The notes beneath the pieces are model-generated. The model worked only from the letters and a program-made list of their open reading frames with translations. It did no database searches and was not told the origin of the DNA. Made by a program: the position numbers and the translations under genes. DNA of 64,000 bases from Prevotella sp. UBA2850 (GTDB lineage: Bacteria; Bacteroidota; Bacteroidia; Bacteroidales; Bacteroidaceae). Of the stretch, positions 34,955 to 43,697 are shown piece after piece; position 1 is the first letter of the stretch, and each line of letters begins with the position of its first letter. The stretch lies in assembly GCA_002350805.1 (NCBI GenBank), contig DEFO01000004.1:15779-79778 (forward strand), in the 5' to 3' direction.

Positions 34955-36244
34955 ATGGAAACGAAAAGACTTCACTTCGAGACCCTGCAACTGCATGTAG
35001 GCCAAGAGCAACCCGATCCGGCCACCGATGCCCGTGCCGTGCCCATCTATCAGACCACCAGCTACGTCTTCCGCGACTCCCAGCATGCTGCCGACCGCTT
35101 CGGTCTGCGCGATGCCGGAAACATCTACGGACGTCTCACCAACTCCACGCAGGGCGTGTTCGAACAGCGTGTGGCTGCCCTCGAGGGCGGAGTGGCCGGA
35201 CTGGCTGTGGCCAGCGGTGCTGCCGCCATCACCTATGCCCTGCAGAACATCGCACAGGCCGGCGACCACATCGTTGCTGCCGACAACCTCTACGGCGGCT
35301 CATTCAACCTCATCAGCCACACACTGGCCACCCAGGGCATCACCCACACCATCGTCAATGTGAACGACCTGCAGGCACTTGAGGCCGCCATCCGTCCCAA
35401 CACAAAAGTCATATACGCCGAGACCTTCGGCAATCCCAACTCCGACGTCACCGACATCGAGGCCGTCGCTGTCGTAGCCCACCGCCACCACATTCCCCTC
35501 ATCATCGACAACACCTTCGGCACTCCCTACCTCATCCGTCCCATTGAGCATGGCGCCGATGTGGTGGTCCATTCCGCCACCAAGTTCATTGGCGGCCACG
35601 GCAGTTCCCTGGGTGGCGTCATCGTCGACGGAGGCACCTTCGACTGGAAGAGCAATGCCGACAAATTCCCCTCGCTGGCCAAGCCCGACCCCAGCTACCA
35701 CGGTGCCGTCTTTGCCGACGTGGCAGGACCCGCGGCCTTCGTCACCCGCATCCGTGCCGTCATTTTGCGCGACACTGGGGCAACAATTTCACCCTTTAAT
35801 GCGTTTATCTTATTACAGGGTCTCGAGACGCTCAGCCTGCGCGTCGAGCGTCATGTCGAGAATGCACTCAAGGTGGTCCAGTTCCTGCAGCACCATCCCA
35901 AGGTGGCCAAGGTCAACCACCCCGCCGTCGAGAGCCACCCCGACCACGCGCTCTACCAACGCTACTTCCCGCAGGGCGGAGGCAGCATCTTCACCTTCGA
36001 GATTAAGGGCGGACAAGAGGAGGCATGGCGCTTCATCGACGCATTGCACATCTTCTCGCTGCTGGCCAATGTCGCCGACGTGAAAAGCCTCGTCATCCAT
36101 CCCTACACCACCACCCACTCGCAGATGTCGCCCGACGAGCTGGCCAGTCAGCACATCACGCCTTCAACTGTCCGCCTGAGCATCGGCACTGAGCACATCG
36201 ACGACATCATCGACGACCTGAAACAGGCATTCGACAAAATATAA
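34955..36244 (+). CDS. metY: O-acetylhomoserine sulfhydrylase (cysteine/methionine Cys/Met PLP family)
   Basis: A 429-residue PLP enzyme of the Cys/Met metabolism family. It starts with the typical METKRLHFETLQLHVGQEQP and has YGRLTNSTQGVFEQRVAALEG, the cofactor segment NPNSDVTDIEAVA with DNTFGTPYLIRP, and the Schiff-base lysine in VVHSATKFIGGHGSSLGG (about residue 210). Length and the N-terminal signature fit MetY, which makes homocysteine from O-acetylhomoserine and sulfide; some members act on O-acetylserine. It is divergent from an Lrp-type regulator and followed by an SDR gene and cysK, forming a sulfur-assimilation group. Confidence 0.92.
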   Translation: METKRLHFETLQLHVGQEQPDPATDARAVPIYQTTSYVFRDSQHAADRFGLRDAGNIYGRLTNSTQGVFEQRVAALEGGVAGLAVASGAAAITYALQNIAQAGDHIVAADNLYGGSFNLISHTLATQGITHTIVNVNDLQALEAAIRPNTKVIYAETFGNPNSDVTDIEAVAVVAHRHHIPLIIDNTFGTPYLIRPIEHGADVVVHSATKFIGGHGSSLGGVIVDGGTFDWKSNADKFPSLAKPDPSYHGAVFADVAGPAAFVTRIRAVILRDTGATISPFNAFILLQGLETLSLRVERHVENALKVVQFLQHHPKVAKVNHPAVESHPDHALYQRYFPQGGGSIFTFEIKGGQEEAWRFIDALHIFSLLANVADVKSLVIHPYTTTHSQMSPDELASQHITPSTVRLSIGTEHIDDIIDDLKQAFDKI

Positions 36245-36330
36245 TTCATCATTCGAGTCTACTTCGCACTTTTGCTCGCGAAAGAGAAGACAGATAACAA
36301 ATAATAGGATTAAATAAAAGAACAATTGGG

Positions 36331-37041
36331 ATGAAAGAAAAAAATGCACTGGTGACAGGTGCCAACAAAGGAATAGGTTTCGGCATTGCAAAACACCTCG
36401 GACTGAGCGGATGGAAAGTGATTATCGGCGCACGCAACAGGGAGCGCGCGGAGAAAGCCATCGGCGAATTAGCCTCAGCAGGAGTTGACGCTATGGGCTG
36501 GATCCACATTGAGCTGACCGACCACGACAGCCTGGAACAGGCTGCCAGGGAGGTGGGCGAGAGATTCCAGGGACTGTCATTGCTGGTCAACAATGCCGGC
36601 ATACCGGGTGACATGAGCGTGGACAGCCTGAACACGAAAATCGGCGACATCAGGGAAACCATCGAAGTGAACTTCATTGGCACCTTTGCGCTGACCAAGG
36701 CCCTGCTGCCATTGCTCGAACGGAACAACGGAAGAATCGTCAACATCACCGTACCTACAGAAATCAGCCCCTACTGGCATCCGCTGGCCTACGTGGCCAG
36801 TAAGGCCGCACAAAATGCCATGATGGGGGTGATGGCCACCGAGTTCGAGCAGAACAACACACCAGTGGAAATCTTCTCCGTGCATCCGGGGCCCACCACC
36901 ACCGACCTGAACGGCAACATGGCGCTGCCAGGGTTCCACGACATTGAGACGGTGGGCCGCAAAACGGCCGAGCTCATCAACGATGGGCAGAACCATCAGG
37001 GGGAGTTCATCGAACTCTATCCCATCGTGAAAGAGAATTAA
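36331..37041 (+). CDS. Short-chain dehydrogenase/reductase
   Basis: A 236-residue SDR. The coenzyme motif is VTGANKGIGFGIAKHLG (about 7-23), the NNAG motif is LLVNNAGIPGD, and the active-site YxxxK is in LAYVASKAAQNAM. The sequence resembles plant and bacterial carbonyl-reductase-like SDRs (short, with a PGPTTTDLNG segment near the end). It uses NAD(P)H; the substrate cannot be told from the sequence. It lies between metY (86 bases upstream) and cysK (32 bases downstream), so it is probably cotranscribed with cysK, but SDR is not a known step of cysteine synthesis. Confidence 0.88.
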   Translation: MKEKNALVTGANKGIGFGIAKHLGLSGWKVIIGARNRERAEKAIGELASAGVDAMGWIHIELTDHDSLEQAAREVGERFQGLSLLVNNAGIPGDMSVDSLNTKIGDIRETIEVNFIGTFALTKALLPLLERNNGRIVNITVPTEISPYWHPLAYVASKAAQNAMMGVMATEFEQNNTPVEIFSVHPGPTTTDLNGNMALPGFHDIETVGRKTAELINDGQNHQGEFIELYPIVKEN

Positions 37042-37073
37042 GACATTGAGTAATACAAAAAAAATAATCCTTT

Positions 37074-38024
37074 ATGGCTAAGATTGTAACACAGTTGACC
37101 GAGCTCATCGGCAACACCCCGCTGCTTGAGCTTGGCAAGTTCTCACAAACAAAAGGCATAGAGACGCCCGTCATTGCCAAAGTTGAATTTTTCAATCCTG
37201 GCGGCAGTGTGAAAGACCGCATCGCTCTGGCAATGATCGAGGATGCAGAACAGCGTGGCATTCTGAAGCCCGGAGCAACCATTATCGAACCTACCAGTGG
37301 CAACACGGGTGTAGGACTGGCGCTCGTATCGGCCGTGAAAGGCTATCATCTGATTCTCACGATGCCCGAAACCATGAGCATAGAACGACGGAACCTGGTG
37401 AAAGCCTATGGAGCCGAGGTGCGCCTGACCAGTGGCAAAGAGGGCATGAAAGGTGCCATCAGAGCTGCCGAGGCTCTGCGCGACAGCATTCCTGGCAGCA
37501 TTATTCTGCAACAGTTTGAGAATACGGCTAACCCCAAGTGCCACTATCTCACCACTGGCGAGGAAATATGGCGCCAAACCGGAGGTGAGATTGACATCTT
37601 CGTGGCGGGCGTGGGCACCGGAGGAACCATCTCGGGCACGGGCAGAAAGCTGAAAGAACTGAACCCACACATAAAAATCGTAGCCGTTGAGCCATCGGCA
37701 TCGCCCGTATTGAATGGCGGAGAGGCCGGCCCACACAAGATACAAGGCATTGGTGCCGGGTTTGTTCCCGACACCTTCGATGCCGGCATCGTAGACGAAG
37801 TGGTGGATGTGAGCAACGACGATGCCATCCGCACTGGCCGCGAACTGGCCAGGAAAGAAGGACTGCTCGTAGGCATCTCCTCGGGAGCCGCCGCCTTTGC
37901 CGCCGCCCAGTTGGCCCTCCGCCCCGAAAACGAAGGGAAGACCATCGTCGTGCTCCTGCCCGACACGGGCGAGCGCTATCTCTCCACAGAACTATTTGAT
38001 ATAGGAGAGAAAGACCCTACCTAG
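37074..38024 (+). CDS. cysK: Cysteine synthase A (O-acetylserine sulfhydrylase)
   Basis: A 316-residue PLP enzyme that makes cysteine from O-acetylserine and sulfide. The PLP lysine is in FFNPGGSVKDRIALAMIED (about residue 44), the substrate loop is IEPTSGNTGVGLALV, and the phosphate-binding loop is AGVGTGGTISGTGRKLKE. The C-terminal SSGAAAFAAAQLA is also typical. Length matches CysK rather than the longer CBS proteins. It is the last gene of the metY-SDR-cysK group and is followed by a 440-base repeat region. Confidence 0.95.
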   Translation: MAKIVTQLTELIGNTPLLELGKFSQTKGIETPVIAKVEFFNPGGSVKDRIALAMIEDAEQRGILKPGATIIEPTSGNTGVGLALVSAVKGYHLILTMPETMSIERRNLVKAYGAEVRLTSGKEGMKGAIRAAEALRDSIPGSIILQQFENTANPKCHYLTTGEEIWRQTGGEIDIFVAGVGTGGTISGTGRKLKELNPHIKIVAVEPSASPVLNGGEAGPHKIQGIGAGFVPDTFDAGIVDEVVDVSNDDAIRTGRELARKEGLLVGISSGAAAFAAAQLALRPENEGKTIVVLLPDTGERYLSTELFDIGEKDPT

Positions 38025-38030
38025 CCTTCC

Positions 38031-38464
38031 CCTAAAGACCCTACCCAACCTCCCCTATGAGGGGAGGGGCGATTACCTCTGAAGTTGGAAAACAAACTTG
38101 AGCACTCAAGCCGGCAGGCCTCTCCCTCTTGGGGGAGCCGGAGGGGGCTTTAAGCCGGCAGGCAATTATCAATTATCAATTTTCCATTCTATAGGAAGCC
38201 CCCTCCATCTCCCCCAAGGGGGAGAGAAAGATCCCTCCTAACCTCCCCTAAGGGGAGGAACTTATTACCCCTGAAGCTGGAGCACTCAAGCCGGAGTGGT
38301 AATCACACTTATCACTTGTCACTTAAAGGAAGCCCCCTCCATCTCCCCCAAGGGGGAGAGCTGGATTACCCCTGAAGCTAGAAAAAATTCAGAGCAATCC
38401 GATAGAAAACTCAATAAGAAAAAGTAATTACCCCTCCCCTCATAGGGGAGGCTGGGTAGGGTCT
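38031..38464. repeat. Compound palindromic repeat region between cysK and FecR gene 2
   Basis: No gene is supported in these 440 bases. They contain repeated C-rich/G-rich palindromes (CCTCCCCTATGAGGGGAGG-like near 38050, and several TCTCCCCCAAGGGGGAGA-like blocks at 38200-38380) and pieces complementary to the elements at 30951 and 55857, for example GGAGTGGTAATCACACTTAT near 38292. The two flanking genes converge, so hairpins here could end both transcripts. Confidence 0.75.
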
Positions 38465-39682
38465 TCAATCTACTACGATTTTGTTTCCTTCTTTGCGCAC
38501 GGCGACCTTCTTCATGCGGTTCATCATGTCGATGGCTGCGTCAACACCGTGGTTGCGCTCTGTGATGAAACGCATCTTGTAATGCATGGCCTCTGTATTG
38601 CGGAACTCTACCGTCATGTTGAAGTTCTTGCCGATGGCCTCCATGATGTCTTTCAGCTCCACATTATCGTAATAGAGATATCCGTCGCGCCATAACTCAT
38701 AGGGCTGCACATCGACCTCGTTGAGCGTCAGCTGATCGTTGAGGAACGACAGTTGCTGTCCGGGCTTCAGTACCACACGCTGGTCGTCGCTGTTGACGAC
38801 GGGCTTGAGGCTGTTCGACTTGAAGGCGACGCTTCCGCTGACGAGTGTAAGTTCGGCTGCCGTTCCCTGCTCGCTGTTGCCGGTTTTGATGTTGAACTCG
38901 GTGCCGAGCACGGTAGTCTCAAAATGTTCAGTCATCACGACGAAGGGATGGCTGGCGTCTTTAGCCACCTTGAAATAGGCCTCGCCCTCGAGCTTGACCA
39001 CGCGCTGGTCACCCTCGAAGGTGGCGGGGAAGACAAGTCTGGAACCGGGATGCAGATAGACGATGCTGCCGTCGGGCAGGGTGATGTCGGTAGACTTGCC
39101 GAAAGGCACGCTGAGCGTCATTTTCTCCAAGTGCTTCTCGTCGGAGAAGATGCGGCGGAAGTCGTCGAGTGAGATGGAGGAGTTCTGCTGGGTGGCGGCG
39201 CTGAGCACCAGCTGCTCGCCCTGCTCGTTGGTCAGCGAGATGCCAGCCTGCTCGTTGTCAGCGGTGAAGATAGTGCCTTCGGCGGTTGTGCCCACGGAAG
39301 GTTTGTGCAAGAACAGCAGCGCACCCACGAAGACGGCGGCAGCTGCCAGGGCATAATATATAAAGGTACGACGCGACCTGGAGCCGTTTGACGGTTTCTT
39401 GGAACGCCCCGTGCGGATGTCAGCGGCAGTCTGCTCATGAAGGGCAGAAGCGTGCTGAGCATTGCCTGCATGGAGTTCAGAAGCCTGTTGCGTATGGTCG
39501 TCGTTAAGTTCAGGAGTCTGATGAGTCTCATGGAACATGCGCAGACGCTGCTCCACATCTACCGGCTGCGCCTTGCGCTTGCGGTAGACGGTCTGCACGT
39601 CGAGCAACGTCTGGATATCCTCGGCATCCAGCGTCTCGGCCATTTCGAGCAGGTCTTCTATGTTGCTATAAGTATAACTCAT
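38465..39682 (-). CDS. FecR family anti-sigma factor with DUF4974 domain
   Basis: A 405-residue inner-membrane anti-sigma factor. It has an N-terminal cytoplasmic part of about 105 residues (with an AxELHAGNAQHASALHEQ low-complexity stretch), a membrane segment (IYYALAAAAVFVGALLFL, about 108-125), the FecR domain (VPFGKSTDITLPDGSIVYLH, about 195-215 onwards) and the DUF4974 C-terminus (YLYYDNVELKDIMEAIGKNF). It should restrain the sigma factor encoded 39 bases upstream and receive the signal from the SusC at 40343. It parallels the FecR at 8031 in order and architecture, but its N-terminal part is different. Confidence 0.93.
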   Translation of the reverse strand: MSYTYSNIEDLLEMAETLDAEDIQTLLDVQTVYRKRKAQPVDVEQRLRMFHETHQTPELNDDHTQQASELHAGNAQHASALHEQTAADIRTGRSKKPSNGSRSRRTFIYYALAAAAVFVGALLFLHKPSVGTTAEGTIFTADNEQAGISLTNEQGEQLVLSAATQQNSSISLDDFRRIFSDEKHLEKMTLSVPFGKSTDITLPDGSIVYLHPGSRLVFPATFEGDQRVVKLEGEAYFKVAKDASHPFVVMTEHFETTVLGTEFNIKTGNSEQGTAAELTLVSGSVAFKSNSLKPVVNSDDQRVVLKPGQQLSFLNDQLTLNEVDVQPYELWRDGYLYYDNVELKDIMEAIGKNFNMTVEFRNTEAMHYKMRFITERNHGVDAAIDMMNRMKKVAVRKEGNKIVVD

Positions 39683-39721
39683 TTCGTCTCCTTTTTAATA
39701 CTTATACGACAAACTTGCAAT

Positions 39722-40228
39722 TTAGGTTATGCTTTTAATGTTTTTTTTCAGTTCGCGAATCATTTTCAGGGCCCTCACCATGTGTTTCTTCACGGTGCTC
39801 ATGCTGATGTGCATGTCGTCGGCCACCTCGTGGTATTTCTTTCCGTCGAGGTAGCAGGCCTCCAGAATCTCGCGGGTGGGTGAGGCCAGCATGTTCAGCA
39901 CCTTATTCACCAGCCGTTCGTTGTCGGCCTGTTCCAGGTAGTGGCTCTCATCGACATAACGGCTGCTCACGGCGCCGACGAACTCCACGTAGTGCTGGTG
40001 GCGGCTCTGCCGGCGCAGGTAGTCGATGCATTTGTTGCGCACGCTGGCATAGAGATACTGTCTGACCGTAGCTGCCTCGATTTGGGCAAAGTTACGCCAC
40101 ACGTCCTCGTAAGCAGCGCTTACGATGTCGTGGCACTCCTCCTCATCGGCTATATACTGCAGTGCAAAGTAGTATAGCTTTTCGTAGTAGAGGCGGAAAA
40201 TACGGTCAAAATCGGTTCTCTCAGTCAT
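39722..40228 (-). CDS. RNA polymerase ECF-type sigma factor (FecI-like)
   Basis: A 168-residue ECF sigma factor. Region 2: RIFRLYYEKLYYFALQYIAD with ECHDIVSAAYEDVWRNFAQ. Region 4: YHEVADDMHISMSTVKKHMV (about 133-152), which like the sigma factor at 7500 has the VKKHM recognition-helix end. The close match of the recognition helices (SLSVVKKHMANAL against SMSTVKKHMVRAL) suggests that both may read similar -35 elements, in agreement with the shared GTAAC motif before both susC genes. It is divergent from susC 2, separated by 114 bases. Confidence 0.95.
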   Translation of the reverse strand: MTERTDFDRIFRLYYEKLYYFALQYIADEEECHDIVSAAYEDVWRNFAQIEAATVRQYLYASVRNKCIDYLRRQSRHQHYVEFVGAVSSRYVDESHYLEQADNERLVNKVLNMLASPTREILEACYLDGKKYHEVADDMHISMSTVKKHMVRALKMIRELKKNIKSIT

Positions 40229-40273
40229 TGTCGGCTACAAAGTTTTTTTTTTTTCGAAAATTGTTTGCAAATC

Positions 40274-40305
40274 GTAACCTATTTTTTGTTTTGTTCGTAT
40301 TAGGG
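40274..40305 (+). promoter_or_regulatory. Candidate ECF-sigma promoter of susC operon 2
   Basis: GTAAC (40274-40278), 17 bases, CGTATTAGGG (40296-40305), 37 bases before the ATG. The 17-base string TTTGTTCGTATTAGGGA around the second box is identical to that at 53366-53397. No standard TAnnTTTG box is seen at this place. Confidence 0.65.
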
Positions 40306-40342
40306 ATAAATAATACATCAAAACTTTAATAAATATTTGCTT

Positions 40343-43300
40343 ATGAGAAGAACACTTATTCTAATGCTGCTCTTCGTTGCAACGTTCATGGCGCAGACGG
40401 CCTCGGCACAAGTGGCCGACCAAAGCGTCAAGCTCACCATGTCGTTCAACAACGAGCCTCTCTCGCAGGTGTTCCTGCGGCTGGAGTCGTCGTCGCCCTA
40501 CAAATTCCTTTATACCTACGACGATGTGGACTCCTACACCGTTACAGGTAAAATGCGCAATGCGCCTTTCTTCGATATCCTGAAGTTTGTGCTCAAGGAC
40601 ACACCCCTGGAGTACAGCGTGCAGGGTAAGTTCATCAACATCACCCTGAAGGACGGAGCCAAGCGGCCAGCTTCTACAGGTGCGCGCCCTGAAGGTTATA
40701 AGACCATCGGCGGATATGTGTTAGACGAGCACAACGAGCCCGTCATAGGTGCGCAGGTACGAGTGGTGGGCACCAAGCTCATTGCCGTGACCGACATCAA
40801 CGGAGCTTTCAACTTTGAATATCTGGTTCCTGCCAACTCGCAGATACAGGTGTCATACGTTGGTATGCAGACCGTCACCGTGCCGGTGAAGAAAGAAATG
40901 ACCATCCGCATGAAGTCAGACACCAAGGCCCTGGGCGAGGTCGTTGTCACCGGTATCTTCCGCAAGGCCAAGGAGAGCTACACGGGAGCCGTCTCGACCA
41001 TCGACAGAGAGCAACTCGACCTGTACCGCGGTACCAACCTCATACAGACGCTGAAGAATATCGACGCCTCCATCAACTTCCCCATCAATAACGTGGCCGG
41101 TAGCAACCCCAACGTGCTGCCCAACCTGAACATCCGCGGCAGCTCGTCGCTCCCGATGAGTGTCGAGGAGTTCAACTCGAATGCCGCACAGACGGTGAAC
41201 ACGCCGCTCATCATCCTCGACGGCTTCGAGATTTCGCTGCAGAAGCTGATGGACTACAACGACGAGCAGATTGAGAGCATCAACATCCTGAAGGACGCCG
41301 CTGCCACCGCCATCTACGGTTCGCGAGGCGCCAATGGTGTCATCGTCGTGGTGACCAAGACTCCCAAGGAGGGCAAGCTGCGCGTCACCGCCAAGGCCGG
41401 TATCAGCCTGGAGATTCCCGACCTCAGCTCTTACGACCTGCTGAATGCGGCCGAGAAGCTGGAGCTGGAGCGCAGAATCGGCCTGTACGACCAGAGAACG
41501 CCTGCCAGCCAGATTAACTATCAGAACTATTACAATAACCGCTATAAGGCCATCCTCGAGGGTACCGACATCGACTGGATGAGCAAGCCCCTGCGCAACG
41601 GCGTGGGCCAGCGCTACAACATTCAGCTCGATGGCGGCTCGGGCGAGTTCCGCTGGGGCGCCTCAGTGGGATACAACAATATTGCCGGTGCCATGAAAGG
41701 CTCTGAGCGTAACACCCTGACGGGCGACATCACCCTGCTCTACTCGGTGAAGAACCTCATCTTCCGCAACTACACCAGCGTCACCTCCAACAAAGCCAAG
41801 GAGAGCAAATACGGCTCGTTCCAGAACTATGTCAATATGGAGCCCTACGACAACCCGTACGACGAGGAAGGCAACCTGGTGAAGACCTTCTTCAGCCTCA
41901 ACACATCCACCGGAATAGGTAACCCGCTGTGGGACGCTTCGCTGAACACCATCAACAAGTCTGACTACTTCGAGTTCACCAACAACTTCTCGTTGGAATG
42001 GCTCATCACCGAAGGCCTGCGCCTGCGCGCCAAGATGGGTGTCACCACCCACAAGAGCAGCTCAGACCTGTTCTATCCCGCCAGCCACTCGATGTTCACC
42101 ACCAGTGAGTTCCAGAGCATCAGCGGACTCATGCGCCGAGGCAGATACACCTATGGAACCGGCGACAGCGACCTGCTCAGCGGCAACCTCACCATGAGCT
42201 ACACCAAGACCTTCAACGACAAGCACCAGGTCTATGTGGGTGCCGACTACTCCATCTCCGAGGAGAAATACAAGAACCTCACCTTCGTGGCCGAGGGTTT
42301 CTCCAACGACAACCTCAACTTCATGCCCAACGCCCTGCAGTACATGCAGAACGGCACTCCCACCGGCGACCGCACCACCGTACGCCTGGTAGGTTTCACC
42401 GGCAACGCCAACTACACCTACGACAACCGCTACTACGTCGACCTCTCCTACCGTATCGACGGCAGCTCGAAGTTCGGCAGCAACAAGCGCTTCGCACCCT
42501 TCTGGAGCGTAGGTATTGGTTGGAACATCCACAACGAGAAGTTCATGAAGGACCAGACTCTCTTCAACAACCTGCGTGTCAAGGCCTCCTACGGTGTCAC
42601 CGGTTCGCAGGACTTCTCCACCGAGAGTGTCTACACCTCTTATAGATATACAGCCGACGGCCGCTACCTGAACTGGTCGGCAGCCAACGTGATGGGCATC
42701 GGCAACCCCGACCTCACCTGGCAGAAGACCAAGGAAGTGAACCTCGGCCTGGAGTTCGGCATCCTGAAGAACCGCATCAACGGAGAGATCAACTGGTTCT
42801 CTAAGACCACCAGCAACCTGCTCTCCGAGATGGATATCCCCCTGAGCTCTGGTTTCGCCAGCTACATCGCCAACGTCGGTGAGCTGAAGAACCACGGTGT
42901 GGAGGCCTCGCTCAACGCCTACCTCGTGCGCGACTACGAGAAGCAGTTCAACTGGATGATTGGCGGCCAGCTGGTCTACAACTGGAACGAGATCAGCAAG
43001 CTCTCTGATGCCATCATCGAGCAGAACCGCCAGTACCTGGAGCAGAATGTCGATGTGAGCAACCTCTTCTATGTGGGCCGTCCCATGAACTCCATCTACG
43101 CCGTGCGCTCGGCAGGCATCGACCCGAGTACCGGAAAAGAGGTGTTCATCAACAAGGACGGCGACGTGACCGCCAACTGGAATGCCTCCGACAAGGTCTA
43201 CCTGGGCTCGTCGCAACCCCTGTGGCGCGGCAACCTCCGCAACATGATCATGTGGAAGAACTTCACGCTCAACGTCTCGTTTGCCTATCACTGGGGCGGC

Positions 43301-43681
43301 AAACTCTACAACTCGACCCTTCGCGACCGTGTAGAGCTCTCACCCATGCAGATTGCCGAAAAGAACGTAGATGCACGTGTGCTGTCATCGCGCTGGATGC
43401 AGCCGGGCGACAACACCTTCTTCCGCAACTTCAAAGACCTCACGAGCGACATGAAAGCCACCTCGCGCTACGTCTTCAACGACCGGGTGCTTGAGCTCCA
43501 GTCGGTCAGTCTGCAGTATCGCTGGAACACCAACTGGCTGCGCAACATGACGAAGCTCGAGAGCATTGTCTTTGCCATCAACGCCAACGATTTGTTCTAC
43601 TGGTCGTCGGTGAAGTACGAGCGTGGTACCAGCTATCCCTATGCCCGCAACGTACAGGGTACGATTACTTTAACATTCTAA
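40343..43681 (+). CDS. SusC/RagA TonB-linked outer membrane transporter with STN signalling domain
   Basis: An 1112-residue SusC-type protein. ATG 40343 (MRRTLILMLLFVATFMAQTA) is chosen over an upstream TTG at 40337. In order: signal peptide, STN domain (about 28-100, LTMSFNNEPLSQVFLRLESS), CarboxypepD_reg-like domain (about 116-190, NEPVIGAQVRVVGTK), TonB box (GEVVVTGI), plug with ILKDAAATAIYGSRGANGV, and a barrel ending in GTITLTF. It is the counterpart of the SusC at 3988-7308 and shares its architecture throughout. The ligand is unknown. The STN domain, together with the divergent sigma/FecR pair, makes it a signal-transducing transporter. Confidence 0.95.
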   Translation: MRRTLILMLLFVATFMAQTASAQVADQSVKLTMSFNNEPLSQVFLRLESSSPYKFLYTYDDVDSYTVTGKMRNAPFFDILKFVLKDTPLEYSVQGKFINITLKDGAKRPASTGARPEGYKTIGGYVLDEHNEPVIGAQVRVVGTKLIAVTDINGAFNFEYLVPANSQIQVSYVGMQTVTVPVKKEMTIRMKSDTKALGEVVVTGIFRKAKESYTGAVSTIDREQLDLYRGTNLIQTLKNIDASINFPINNVAGSNPNVLPNLNIRGSSSLPMSVEEFNSNAAQTVNTPLIILDGFEISLQKLMDYNDEQIESINILKDAAATAIYGSRGANGVIVVVTKTPKEGKLRVTAKAGISLEIPDLSSYDLLNAAEKLELERRIGLYDQRTPASQINYQNYYNNRYKAILEGTDIDWMSKPLRNGVGQRYNIQLDGGSGEFRWGASVGYNNIAGAMKGSERNTLTGDITLLYSVKNLIFRNYTSVTSNKAKESKYGSFQNYVNMEPYDNPYDEEGNLVKTFFSLNTSTGIGNPLWDASLNTINKSDYFEFTNNFSLEWLITEGLRLRAKMGVTTHKSSSDLFYPASHSMFTTSEFQSISGLMRRGRYTYGTGDSDLLSGNLTMSYTKTFNDKHQVYVGADYSISEEKYKNLTFVAEGFSNDNLNFMPNALQYMQNGTPTGDRTTVRLVGFTGNANYTYDNRYYVDLSYRIDGSSKFGSNKRFAPFWSVGIGWNIHNEKFMKDQTLFNNLRVKASYGVTGSQDFSTESVYTSYRYTADGRYLNWSAANVMGIGNPDLTWQKTKEVNLGLEFGILKNRINGEINWFSKTTSNLLSEMDIPLSSGFASYIANVGELKNHGVEASLNAYLVRDYEKQFNWMIGGQLVYNWNEISKLSDAIIEQNRQYLEQNVDVSNLFYVGRPMNSIYAVRSAGIDPSTGKEVFINKDGDVTANWNASDKVYLGSSQPLWRGNLRNMIMWKNFTLNVSFAYHWGGKLYNSTLRDRVELSPMQIAEKNVDARVLSSRWMQPGDNTFFRNFKDLTSDMKATSRYVFNDRVLELQSVSLQYRWNTNWLRNMTKLESIVFAINANDLFYWSSVKYERGTSYPYARNVQGTITLTF

Positions 43682-43697
43682 ACCGAAAACAAGAAAT

